From: Porticoccaceae bacterium
GTDB lineage: Bacteria > Pseudomonadota > Gammaproteobacteria > Pseudomonadales > Porticoccaceae
Direction of reading: 5' to 3'
DNA length: 39,449 nt
Assembly: GCA_029250825.1 (NCBI GenBank)
Contig: JAQXEN010000058.1
Location: forward strand, 1-39,449
Shown here: one piece after another, positions 29,752 through 38,206 of the stretch
Position numbering within the stretch: position 1 is the first letter of the stretch
How the letters are laid out: each line of letters starts with the position of its first letter
The notes under the pieces: generated by a model
The model's input: the letters and a program-made list of their open reading frames with translations, nothing else
What the model was told of the DNA's origin: nothing
Database searches by the model: none
Position numbers and translations under genes: made by a program

Positions 29752-30147
29752 GTAAGGGGGTACCAATAATCTAACTACAATTTGACTCGCACCATCCATA
29801 GTGTGCAACTTCCTGTGCCGATACATCTATCACATACCCTATCTCGCATATTACAAAATCGGTAATATCGGCAATACTAAAACGGCCTGTGCTAATTTAG
29901 GCTGATTCCTTAACTAGCCAACTCCCTGTCAGCTATGCCTCAAGCGTCCTGCTTATTAGCGCCGTCTGTATAAAACGCAGTGTAGGACTGTTATCTATTC
30001 ACCACTACCTTCCCTTTGTACGCATCATGCTAGGGAGCCAAAATAGGGGTCTATAATAGGGCTGTGATCGACAAAAGAAAATTACACTGACGAACTAGTA
30101 CGAAAGGATTAGTTTTTTGTTTGAGCAGCTGTTCACGCCAAACTATT
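29752..30147 (-). other. Non-coding gap between the hybrid kinase gene and rnr
   Basis: This stretch of nearly 400 bases has no convincing gene on either strand. I find no tRNA, tmRNA, SRP or RNase P signature. On the minus strand there is a -10-like TATTAT near 30049-30054 with a poor -35 partner, several GGA-containing motifs (ACAGGAAG, ACAGGGAG, GCAGGACG, AAGGAATC) and the strong terminator at its far end. A weak terminator-like hairpin with six T lies on the plus strand at 30093-30118. A small RNA is possible but unproven. Confidence 0.3.
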
Positions 30148-32397
30148 TCAATGCCCAGCAGCTAGGAAGTTCTCGATGTGCTGACGAATTTGCTTTACAC
30201 GCATAAGGTTTTTGTCGGCATTTAAAGAACCATAATCGGCCCTAAAGGCCTGCACCATATCCCGCAGCTCCGTCATACCATAGAGACCAGACAGCCCCAT
30301 GAGGTCGTGAACGATTTCCCGCAAGCTACCGTTCTCATTATTGATCAACTGCTCTTCAAGCTTGTCGAGACTCTGGTAGAGCGCTTTTTTAAGCTCTTCA
30401 ACGGGCACTACGGTGGAGAGTATTCCAGCCCCTCGAGGAGCTGGGGTGTCTATGGAGCGGGCCACAACCTGAGTCAGGCTATGGATCAGTTCATTCTCAT
30501 TGACCGGCTTCAGTAACAGCATTACCGCGCCAGCCTCGGTGATTCTCTCACGATCAATCATAGTGACATCGGCGGTCAAGGCAATGATCGGCGGACTTTC
30601 ACCAGACTGCTGAACTATGGTCTCACTGGCAGTAATACCATCAATAATCGGCATATGAATATCCATAAGAATCGCATCTAAATTCAGGCTGCTAGCGATT
30701 TCAATCGCCTCTTGACCATTGTTGGCTGTAAGACAGCTGGCTCCATAGCCCTCAAGTAGGCGCACAATCAACTTTTGATTAAAGGCATTATCCTCGGCAA
30801 CCAGTATCGTCGCTCCAGCTAGCACTTCATTTGGTGCCGTCCTAGCAGTGGATGCGCCAACCAAACTCTCTACATTGAGTGCATCACTTGCGCTTAATTC
30901 ACAGGTAAAGGAAAACACCGACCCTTCGCCAACTCTGCTGTGAACCTCAATTTGACCACCCATAGCCTGAACCAAATTTTTGCAAATGGACAAACCTAAC
31001 CCGGCGCCGCCGAAGCGCCGATTGATCGATGTATCCTCTTGAGAAAATGGATCAAACAGTGCCGGAATCTTTTGCTCATCAATACCTTTGCCGGTATCGG
31101 CAACCGCACATTCCAACATCACCGTGCCATCGGTATTACTGAGGCAGCGAATATCCACTTCTATAGATCCGGCATCGGTGAATTTAATGGCATTGCTTAA
31201 AAGGTTGCTGATCACCTGAATAAATCTAACCGGATCACCCACCAGTGCGGTGGGGATTTTCTCATCGATGGTGTAGTTTAAGTCCAACCCTTTCTCTTGC
31301 GCTCGCTGTCGCTGAATCGACATCAGATCGACAATCCAAGACTCAATATAAAAAGAAACTTTCTCCAGAGTAAAACCGCCCACTCGAGCTTTGGAAAATT
31401 CGAGAATATCGTCAATCATCGTTAACAACATGGTCGATGACATATTGATAATACGCAGATTTTCATCGCGTTTTTCTGTATCGGTCTCAATCGCGAGCAA
31501 TTTCGAAAAGCCAATAACAGCAGTCAGTGGTGTTCGCAATTCATGGCTCATTCTGGCGAGAAACTGATCCTGAGCTTCTATCGCTTCTTCAAGCTCAATT
31601 AAGGTTATTTGCAGCTGTGCGGTTGCCAGCGCTACTTCACTTTGCATGCGCACATTGGATTGTCGCACAGTGGTCGCTAACTGGTTGATACCCGAGGCTA
31701 GCTTGCGTACTTCGACCGGCCCATCCTCCACCGCTAAGTTGTTGAGACTCCCTGCCTCCATAGATTCAACGACCCCGGTAAGTGATTCCACCGGCCTGGA
31801 GATACTTCGTCCAATTCTCATGGATAACCAAGCAGCTATCAACAAGCCAACAGTGGAGACCAGTACAATGGCGAAAATACCTTCGCGATACTGTTTTTCG
31901 AGCATTTCATCAGTCAGTGAAACAACTACCCAACCTAAAACATCAGCACTGGCTTGCTGGCCCTCGTCATAGTCTTCGAGCGCCGACGATGTCAAAGTTA
32001 CACGAGAATAGAAGTACCAATTTTGATCGATATAGATCGGCTTACCAAACTCATAGCTATCGGGAATACCGATCATGTCACTGTCAATTTCTCCTATAGC
32101 GACACTGGTATCTTGGCTAGAATTGTAAAACAGCAATCCATTGACTGCCGGAATATCCAGCACCGACTCGCCCAAACTTACCTGCATTCCTCTATTGTTG
32201 GAGTACACCGCGAATTCAGCGTTGGCTGAAATCTGCTGCGCTGCAACAGAGCCTGTATTGTGGAGATTAGTCAGCAGCACAGTGCGCTGACTGGATATCA
32301 TGTAGCTGGCTAATACAATACAGAGCAAAGTCAGCGGCAATAGCGATGTAATGAGCATTCGTGAGTGGATGCTGGAAAATTGCTGCTTTGCCGCCAT
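30148..32397 (-). CDS. Hybrid sensor histidine kinase (HAMP-HisKA-HATPase-REC-HPt)
   Basis: This is a 749-residue inner-membrane phosphorelay kinase with a BarA-like layout. Membrane segments are at about 14-34 and 173-194, enclosing a periplasmic sensor region of about 135 residues with no recognised motif. HAMP spans about 195-248. The DHp helix carries His285 (ARMSHELRTPLTAVIGFS); the ATP-binding domain has NLLSNAIKF, DTGKGID and FGGAGLGLSI. The receiver (529-640) has Asp579 (DAILMDIHMP) and Lys630. A C-terminal HPt domain has His697 in IVHDLMGLSGLYGM. All phosphotransfer residues are intact. The ATG follows the stop codon of the binding-protein gene with no gap and is preceded by GGGAG. 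The expected final acceptor is the LuxR-type regulator at the head of this unit. Confidence 0.93.
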   Translation of the reverse strand: MAAKQQFSSIHSRMLITSLLPLTLLCIVLASYMISSQRTVLLTNLHNTGSVAAQQISANAEFAVYSNNRGMQVSLGESVLDIPAVNGLLFYNSSQDTSVAIGEIDSDMIGIPDSYEFGKPIYIDQNWYFYSRVTLTSSALEDYDEGQQASADVLGWVVVSLTDEMLEKQYREGIFAIVLVSTVGLLIAAWLSMRIGRSISRPVESLTGVVESMEAGSLNNLAVEDGPVEVRKLASGINQLATTVRQSNVRMQSEVALATAQLQITLIELEEAIEAQDQFLARMSHELRTPLTAVIGFSKLLAIETDTEKRDENLRIINMSSTMLLTMIDDILEFSKARVGGFTLEKVSFYIESWIVDLMSIQRQRAQEKGLDLNYTIDEKIPTALVGDPVRFIQVISNLLSNAIKFTDAGSIEVDIRCLSNTDGTVMLECAVADTGKGIDEQKIPALFDPFSQEDTSINRRFGGAGLGLSICKNLVQAMGGQIEVHSRVGEGSVFSFTCELSASDALNVESLVGASTARTAPNEVLAGATILVAEDNAFNQKLIVRLLEGYGASCLTANNGQEAIEIASSLNLDAILMDIHMPIIDGITASETIVQQSGESPPIIALTADVTMIDRERITEAGAVMLLLKPVNENELIHSLTQVVARSIDTPAPRGAGILSTVVPVEELKKALYQSLDKLEEQLINNENGSLREIVHDLMGLSGLYGMTELRDMVQAFRADYGSLNADKNLMRVKQIRQHIENFLAAGH

Positions 32398-33465
32398 CTA
32401 CTTGCTCCCATCTAGCAAACGTTGACGATAAAACTGTTCAGTTTCTATCGGCACATCAAGACTTGCTGCTACGGAATAATTGAAGTGCATCGAATAGTAC
32501 TTAGCCTCATAGGCGCGCCCAGTTTTATCCCTATTGACTGCATCATTGGCAATCCAATCAACCGTCTGCATAGCTACATTTTGTGGAGACGAATAGATGC
32601 CAGCAAGTGCTCCAGCCTCCACGTAAGTCCGTGAGAATGCGATTACCGGTACTTTGTGCCGATAACTGAGGTGCAGGATCCACTTCGCTGTTGCAATATT
32701 CATCAGACGACTGTCAGGCACTGGAATAAACACATCACTACTGCTTATCACCGGCTCGATCTTGGCAATAGGATTGTCTTTGGCACCCACTATGACAAAG
32801 TCTGATTCCATACCCGCATCTTCAATTGTGCCTGCCAGCTCCTCTTCGAGAATTGCCGAAGAAAGGCCCAACATGACTCCGGTCTTTTTACCCTTGGGCA
32901 AAAGGAGTTTTGCCAGAAGGATGCTGCGGCTGGTGGGCTGATCAATACAAATTGACGACACTTGGCTAGCAAATGCTTGATCGACAGACCCGAAATGTTG
33001 ACTCGCCAAGGCGACAAATGAGCTGTCGGTGATAAGAGCACTAATAATCGGGGGGCCAAGCTTGGGTTGAAGAGCCCTGTATTGATATGCGCTGTCCGCC
33101 GCTGCAGTGCCAATGGTGACAACAAGGTCAGCAGAGGCAATCGATTTAAGGGCTGTCCGCTCAGGAGCTACAGTTTCCGAGACGAACTCAATCCTGTAGC
33201 TATATTTTTCCGGAAACTTAGCCTCTAACTCCTTTTGAACCGTTGTCAGCACATCCAAGTAATCGGTTGTCGGTTTGCTCACCAAAAAAAACACATCGGT
33301 GGTATCTGCCGTCACAGAGGTTCCATACATCATTGTCACGACAAAAAGCACGGGCATCGACCAACCTGATTTTGGCCGTCTCCCACGATATGTCTTATTC
33401 TGTGACAAAGTACTTCTCATAAGTGACTCAAAAATCCACTGTAATCGACAGTTATCCCAATTCAA
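32398..33465 (-). CDS. Periplasmic substrate-binding protein, ABC_sub_bind (PF04392) type, without transporter
   Basis: This protein looks like a type 1 periplasmic binding protein of the PF04392 group: DVFFLVSKPTTDYLDVLTTVQ opens the first lobe, followed by ADLVVTIGTAAADSAY, KKTGVMLGLSSAILEEEL, DVFIPVPDSRLMN and KVPVIAFSRTYVEAGALAGIY. The signal peptide is about residues 30-54 counted from 33465; an ATG at 33420 gives a more usual N-terminus and is likely the true start. There is no ABC permease or ATPase nearby. The gene abuts the hybrid kinase gene, so I infer that it presents a ligand to the kinase sensor region rather than to a transporter. The ligand cannot be read from the sequence. 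Confidence 0.82.
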   Translation of the reverse strand: MNWDNCRLQWIFESLMRSTLSQNKTYRGRRPKSGWSMPVLFVVTMMYGTSVTADTTDVFFLVSKPTTDYLDVLTTVQKELEAKFPEKYSYRIEFVSETVAPERTALKSIASADLVVTIGTAAADSAYQYRALQPKLGPPIISALITDSSFVALASQHFGSVDQAFASQVSSICIDQPTSRSILLAKLLLPKGKKTGVMLGLSSAILEEELAGTIEDAGMESDFVIVGAKDNPIAKIEPVISSSDVFIPVPDSRLMNIATAKWILHLSYRHKVPVIAFSRTYVEAGALAGIYSSPQNVAMQTVDWIANDAVNRDKTGRAYEAKYYSMHFNYSVAASLDVPIETEQFYRQRLLDGSK

Positions 33466-33491
33466 AAATCGATACCCTATAAAGGAAAAAC

Positions 33492-35558
33492 TTAAGGCAT
33501 TGATACCTTCAAACCCAAAACATATTGGGTGTCAAATTGGTTGTAATTATAGAATTCCCTATAGGGTTCACCGACATTTTGCACGAGGAGTGACAGATCG
33601 ATATTCGAGTTAATAATAGTCCAGCGTCTACTGGCCTTGAGATCGATTCGCGTGTGGCTTCCCACGTTAGAACCCCGATAATGCTTAGTCGCCGAACGAT
33701 AAGAAGCCATGGAGCTCAAGGTGATACCCCGATCAAAGCCATAGCTGACAAGAAAGCCAGCGCCATGCTTAAGGCTATGGATTCCCAGTTCGCGAATTTC
33801 TAGTTCTGGGGGAGATGTGTGTATGGTCTCACCGTCGATATCCGAATAGCTGTAATGGGTTCGTAACAAGAAACGATCGTTGGGCCGATACTGGGTCTGA
33901 ATCTCAAATCCATTGACATTAAATGTGTCGGTATTATCGCGAATATTAACAAAATTATCGAAGTCGGGATAACCAGAGCGACGCTCATTGATAACGTCTG
34001 TTAACTGTTCGCGAAAGAGCCTCATATCAAAACTCAACTTGCGATCCAACAGATAACCTAGGTAGCCAACCTCGATACTTCTAAGCCGCTCATTGTTAAT
34101 CTCGCCATCTGAGATAACGCTGGCATCAAGAATAATGTTTTCATTGTAGCGAACAAGCTGTTCTTGCTGGCTCTCTAAGAGGGTCGGCGATCGAAAGCTG
34201 CGGTTAAAGGCTACCCGCAGCGTATGCTCAGGATAGAGTTGATAATTACCCGCTACACGATAGGAAAAGTAGCTGTCGGCACTGTCCTTTTTCTCCAGCA
34301 CCAACCCGCCGTTGAGAACCAATCTATCAGACTGGGTCAACTCAAGATTAGTGTAGACACGGTGCGATGTCTCACTCAGTGACTCAGGTCTGTCGAACAG
34401 CTCCTGTCCCTGAACCCGGTCATAGCGCACTGCAACCCCGGTTACCGCTCGTAGATTATCCAGGGGGTTGAGTATGGCGCGTAGCTCAACATCCCAGCGC
34501 TCGGATTCGAATCGATCAGTATCATCAATCACTAACTTGTCCGGTAGGCCAGGAAGTGGCCAGCTCGGTGAAGTATCGGGGATGCCCAGAGCATCAGAGA
34601 GAAGTAGCGGCATTGTCTCATCGGTTAGATCCATATCATTGTGATATAGAAGCATTTGCAGCTCGCCACCACTGACCATCAAGCGGCTCCAATTAATATA
34701 TTGGTATTTGTAGCGGACATTGCGCGGGAAATATTCCCGCTCGCCTATGCCTAAATTACTGTCACTGATCCCCGCCTGAAACTCAAAACTGTCGCTGGCA
34801 TTTGGAGTCCACAGGCCCCTAAATGTGGCGCTGAAATTTTCCGAGCTATCATCGGCGCTAACCGGCTGCCCCAGATCAAAGGAATCATCAAAACCCTGGT
34901 TGCTGCGAAAGCTTAGAGTAGTACGGTGATTCACCGGCCCCAGAGCACCGGTATAAGCAAGGTTTGCATTGCGTATATTGTCACTGCCTAGCTGAGAATT
35001 CATCATCCAACCGCTATCAACTAAGGGCGATCGAGTGACAATATTTATCGATGCCAAGAAAGCATTGCTACCATCGGCCGAAGCATTGGCACCACGGACA
35101 ATTTCAACATACTCAATATCATCCAATGTGACGCCAATAACTGACCAATCGACTGCTGAGAAAAGTGACTCATAAACCGAGCGGCCATCCACCTTAACCT
35201 CGAGACGCCGAGGATACTCATCGCCAAGAGCATGATAGGTAGTTCCCATCCTGCTGCCATCGACAAAATAGGTCTGAAATCCCGGCACCAAACGAAACAA
35301 ATCTATTACACCCAGTGCAGTAGAGGCCTGAATAGTCTGGCGATCGATAATAGTCACTGACGCCGGTGTCTGAGCCGGAGTTTGATCCATATGAGTCGGA
35401 CCTTTAACACGCGGGATTTCAACCAGAAAATCATCTTCGGTGAGTACAGCTTGAGCCGCAATTGCTGGCGGTTCTGCAGACAAAACATTGACTGCTACTG
35501 AGCCTAACAACGCCAACCAGGTAAGTCTTTTAGCCGCGCCGAGTAGAGCAGAGAACAT
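33492..35558 (-). CDS. TonB-dependent outer-membrane receptor
   Basis: This 688-residue receptor has a signal peptide (about residues 1-28, ending LSA), a possible TonB box near EDDFLVEIP (40-48), a plug domain (about 58-165: TPASVTIIDRQTIQA, VIDLFRLVPGFQT, YVEIVRGANASADGSNAFLASINIVTR in pieces), and a beta-barrel to the C-terminus. The last residues are LGLKVSMP; the usual terminal Phe is missing and replaced by Met-Pro. The barrel is short for siderophore receptors. No FecA-like N-terminal signalling domain or FecI/FecR pair is present. It starts 22 bases after the response regulator gene with AAGGG upstream. It could import or simply admit the molecule sensed by the binding protein and kinase. 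Confidence 0.92.
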   Translation of the reverse strand: MFSALLGAAKRLTWLALLGSVAVNVLSAEPPAIAAQAVLTEDDFLVEIPRVKGPTHMDQTPAQTPASVTIIDRQTIQASTALGVIDLFRLVPGFQTYFVDGSRMGTTYHALGDEYPRRLEVKVDGRSVYESLFSAVDWSVIGVTLDDIEYVEIVRGANASADGSNAFLASINIVTRSPLVDSGWMMNSQLGSDNIRNANLAYTGALGPVNHRTTLSFRSNQGFDDSFDLGQPVSADDSSENFSATFRGLWTPNASDSFEFQAGISDSNLGIGEREYFPRNVRYKYQYINWSRLMVSGGELQMLLYHNDMDLTDETMPLLLSDALGIPDTSPSWPLPGLPDKLVIDDTDRFESERWDVELRAILNPLDNLRAVTGVAVRYDRVQGQELFDRPESLSETSHRVYTNLELTQSDRLVLNGGLVLEKKDSADSYFSYRVAGNYQLYPEHTLRVAFNRSFRSPTLLESQQEQLVRYNENIILDASVISDGEINNERLRSIEVGYLGYLLDRKLSFDMRLFREQLTDVINERRSGYPDFDNFVNIRDNTDTFNVNGFEIQTQYRPNDRFLLRTHYSYSDIDGETIHTSPPELEIRELGIHSLKHGAGFLVSYGFDRGITLSSMASYRSATKHYRGSNVGSHTRIDLKASRRWTIINSNIDLSLLVQNVGEPYREFYNYNQFDTQYVLGLKVSMP

Positions 35559-35580
35559 ATGAAGCCCTTTTTATTATTAT

Positions 35581-36252
35581 TTAATTACTGGCGTCGGCAT
35601 TTTCATCAAGGCCCAGCTTCTGGCCCAAAATACCTGCCTGAGTTCGATTGGCTAAACCTAGAGCGCGGAGCATGGCACTGACGTGAACTTTTACCGTGTT
35701 TTCCGATAGATCTAGATCTCGAGCGATCTGCTTATTTGACCGACCCTGAGTGATATGACGCAGGATATCCATCTGCCGCTTGGTCATCAGTCCAGCGATA
35801 ATATCCACATCTGCTCCGGAATCGACCTCATCGATTACTTTGGCCACATCCGGCATGGCTTCACGCAGGGACATAGGTATGTACTTCTCACCTTTTAATG
35901 CGCGAGAAATAGCCTCAAACAAAGCGTCTTTGGGAGCAGATTTTGTAACAAACCCAATAGCGCCAAAATCCAAGCATTTACGGATATGGGCCGGATTTTC
36001 AGAAGCCGAGAGAACAATGACAGGAAGGGTGGGATAACTTTCACAAAGCATGGCGATAAAGTTAAAGCCACCCCCTGCCCCGGGCATAAATAAATCGACA
36101 ATAACCAGATCGATGGTATCACGAGCGAGGATTGTTAACGCGGTATCACCGTGATCTGTGGTGGTGACATCAATGCCCTTGTACTCCTCGAGCAGTGTCG
36201 CCTTAAGTCCGACGCATACAAACGCGTGGTCATCAACTATCAGAACGTGCAT
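35581..36252 (-). CDS. LuxR-family (NarL-type) response regulator
   Basis: This 223-residue regulator has an N-terminal receiver domain with the acidic pair Asp7-Asp8, phosphoacceptor Asp53 (DLVIVDLFMPGAGGG) and Lys in GFVTKSAP, then a C-terminal GerE/LuxR helix-turn-helix (about 150-212: LTKRQMDILRHI-like MTKRQMDILRHITQGRSNKQIARDL, SENTVKVHVSAMLRAL). It is the first gene of the receptor/binding-protein/kinase unit and is the likely output of the phosphorelay. AAGGA lies eight bases upstream of the ATG. A -10 box TATTAT (36324-36319) is about 65 bases upstream with a weak -35. Confidence 0.93.
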   Translation of the reverse strand: MHVLIVDDHAFVCVGLKATLLEEYKGIDVTTTDHGDTALTILARDTIDLVIVDLFMPGAGGGFNFIAMLCESYPTLPVIVLSASENPAHIRKCLDFGAIGFVTKSAPKDALFEAISRALKGEKYIPMSLREAMPDVAKVIDEVDSGADVDIIAGLMTKRQMDILRHITQGRSNKQIARDLDLSENTVKVHVSAMLRALGLANRTQAGILGQKLGLDENADASN

Positions 36253-36318
36253 GTTTTAATTCCTTGTCTTCACGTCCCTGCGAATTTGACTTTAGCTATT
36301 CCCTAGCCGAGCCTGCAT

Positions 36319-36324
36319 ATAATA
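36319..36324 (-). promoter_or_regulatory. Candidate -10 box of the sensory operon
   Basis: TATTAT on the minus strand, inside GGTATTATATGC, lies 67 bases upstream of the response-regulator ATG. No good -35 hexamer is found at 16-18 bases, which would fit a promoter needing an activator. Confidence 0.3.
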
Positions 36325-36431
36325 CCTAATCAGCACACAAATAACCTTAATTTATTCATTTGCGAATATATTCCTCAATGTAGGCGGGGATTCAAGAGCA
36401 ATCCCTTATGGCAATGCGATTTTCATTGACA

Positions 36432-36602
36432 CTACAATTCACTCAAGGCGAGGGATATTTGTGCCTGCAGCGAAGCATCAGATGATGCCAAGTCTCTAGC
36501 TCGCAGCAATGATTTCTTGGCTTCATCCTGACGCCCTAATCGGCTTAATCCGACACCATGATGATAGTGAAAAACCGCTATTGCTGGCGCAACTTCGATC
36601 AC
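36432..36602 (-). pseudogene. C-terminal remnant of a TPR-repeat protein
   Basis: From GTG at 36602 to TAG at 36432 there are 56 codons with a TPR-like sequence: FHYHHGVGLSRLGRQDEA, then KKSLLRARDLASSDASLQ and the final LALSEL. The upstream frame is closed by a TAG four codons earlier, and no more TPR sequence is visible before it. It therefore looks like the last repeat of a longer protein whose rest was lost. The neighbouring sugar transferase and CTERM protein suggest a TPR component of an exopolysaccharide/exosortase locus (for example the PrsT type), but one repeat is not enough to name it. Confidence 0.55.
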
Positions 36603-36676
36603 CTTTCCTCTCTAATCCTTCAGTTTAGTGTAGACCTTATTGCTCCCTTGAGAAGCGGCCGGTCCCCGGTCAATTA

Positions 36677-37492
36677 TTAGTAAGCATTTTTGTTCAGAAA
36701 CCCACCAAAGGCAGTCATCACAATCAATTTAATATCCAGCCACAGAGACCAACTGCGGATATATTCGAGATCATATTTGGTCCGCCCTTCCATCTTTGCC
36801 AGTGTGTCCGTCTCGCCGCGGTAACCCTTGATCTGGGCCAGACCGGTAATGCCGGGTTTGACTTTGTGACGGAGCATGTAGCCATGAATTGCGGTGCGGT
36901 AGAACTCGTTGTGAATAATCGCATGAGGTCGCGGTCCCACGATGGACATGGTGCCGCTGATAACATTTAGAAACTGGGGCAATTCATCCACTGAGGTCCT
37001 GCGCAAGAACCCGCCGAACGGGGTAATGCGGCTGTCGCCTTTGGATGCCTGAACAAGGTTTTTATCTCCCGCATCCATAACGGTCATGGTTCTAAATTTC
37101 CAAACGGTTATGGGTTCGCCGCCAATGCCATAACGCTGCTGCCGAAAGAGCACCGGCCCCTTGGAGGTCAGCTTTATGCCGAGGGCAATCAGTAACATGG
37201 GAATAACAATCAGCCCCAAGATCATGCTCCCGGCAACCAAATCAAGGGAGCGTTTAGCAAAATTATCCAGACCAGTATGGGGTGACTCAAAGACACTAAT
37301 TGCCGGCATCCCCTGAATGTCGAGCCAACTGGCGGTGAGCAGATCAAAGCTAAATAGATCGAGCATCATGAAGGCAGAGACGGTGGTGTCGGCCAATTCA
37401 TTAAGCAGCAGCTTGATGCGTTGTTCGGCGGCCAGGGGCAGGGTAATAAAGATGGTGTCTATCTTACCGGCCTTGGCCTGTTGAATAAGTTC
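36677..37492 (-). pseudogene. Undecaprenyl-phosphate sugar phosphotransferase (WcaJ type), C-terminal part
   Basis: This is the catalytic part of a polyprenyl glycosylphosphotransferase, continuous in frame with the segment at 37493-38089 but separated from it by TAA (37495-37493). It reads ELIQQAKAGKIDTIFITLP, GMPAISVFESP, one membrane helix (MILGLIVIPMLLIALGIKL) and the bacterial sugar transferase domain: GPVLFRQQRYGIGG, WKFRTM, RRTSVDELPQFLNVI, MSIVGPRPHA, VKPGITGLAQIKGYRGET. Such enzymes load the first sugar phosphate onto undecaprenyl phosphate for exopolysaccharide. A shortened product could start at TTG 37396 or a later ATG, keeping the whole catalytic domain, but no Shine-Dalgarno is seen. 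All catalytic motifs look intact, so the lesion is recent, suppressed or an error. Confidence 0.85.
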
Positions 37493-38089
37493 TTAGGAGC
37501 CACCTTTAATAAGGCTTGAGTCGGATATAAAGCGACGAGTGCCATTGGTTTTGCGATCATCAAAATAACCGACAAAATTGTATCCGGACCAGGGCATATG
37601 TTGAATGCGACCCTCGAGACCAGCGCCCAACTCAGTGGCGCCATAGATAGCTACCGATTGAGCACGCACCCCAGTATCGCGAAACAGGCGCAAGACCATT
37701 CGCAAGATGGAGTGCCAAGAGATAAGTTCTGTGGGTGTCAGTACAAACCAATAAAAGACCATCTCGCGGTTGTACAGATCGGAGGGGTGGAAGATCACAT
37801 CGACTAAAACAAGAACAAAAACAATCGTCAGCCAATTGCTGCCTACGCCAATCACCTCGGCGCGAAGACTGATATCCCGCCATGACTTACTGTGACTGGA
37901 CTCAGAGAGAAAGCTAAATAGCACAATGGCGATCAACAGCAACCAGCTGTAAAGCGGCACCCAACTGAGTTTTAGTACCGACACTAAAGCCACCAGAGTG
38001 CAGCCTATAATCGCCGCGTCAATAAGGCGAGAAAAGGCGTTAATCTTGGCGTCGTGGCGACGTACCATCCTTGATAATTGATCGGCCAT
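37493..38089 (-). pseudogene. Undecaprenyl-phosphate sugar phosphotransferase (WcaJ type), N-terminal part ending at an in-frame TAA
   Basis: This 198-codon segment encodes the non-catalytic membrane half: four hydrophobic segments (about residues 24-45, 48-64, 85-103 and 110-125) and the start of the CoA-binding-like cytosolic domain (VRAQSVAIYGATELGAGLEGR, YNFVGYFDDRKT). It ends SLIKGGS-stop, and the next in-frame codons, ELIQQAKAGKIDTIF, are what the family has after this point. With the TAA read as Gln or Glu the gene would be 36677-38089, 470 residues, the usual length for WcaJ/EpsE-like enzymes. The start ATG at 38089 has no clear Shine-Dalgarno; an ATG seven codons in has AAGG near it. 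Confidence 0.85.
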
Positions 38090-38206
38090 AAGATAAAACT
38101 GACTCTAAATGATTATTTCCTGAACTGGAGTGTACGCCACCGGCAGGTTGTGTCGATTGCGTAACACTCAAATTGTGAATCAGTTATCTTTTTATTTGGA
38201 GCACAA

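Noticed and set aside
30093-30118. Sequence ACTAGTACGAAAGGA resembling the sarcin-ricin loop of 23S rRNA, with a short stem and six T on the plus strand
   Set aside because: Similarity covers only about a dozen bases with no further rRNA sequence on either side, and no plus-strand gene precedes it. Treated as chance, at most a weak terminator-like hairpin.
29658-30147. A tRNA, tmRNA, RNase P or SRP RNA gene in the rnr upstream gap
   Set aside because: No acceptor-stem/CCA pairing, T-loop motif, tmRNA tag frame or other conserved core was found on either strand.
32398-33465. Reading the binding protein as part of an ABC importer
   Set aside because: No permease or ATPase gene lies in the 39 kb window and the gene is fused in expression to a kinase; a sensor role is more economical, though not proven.
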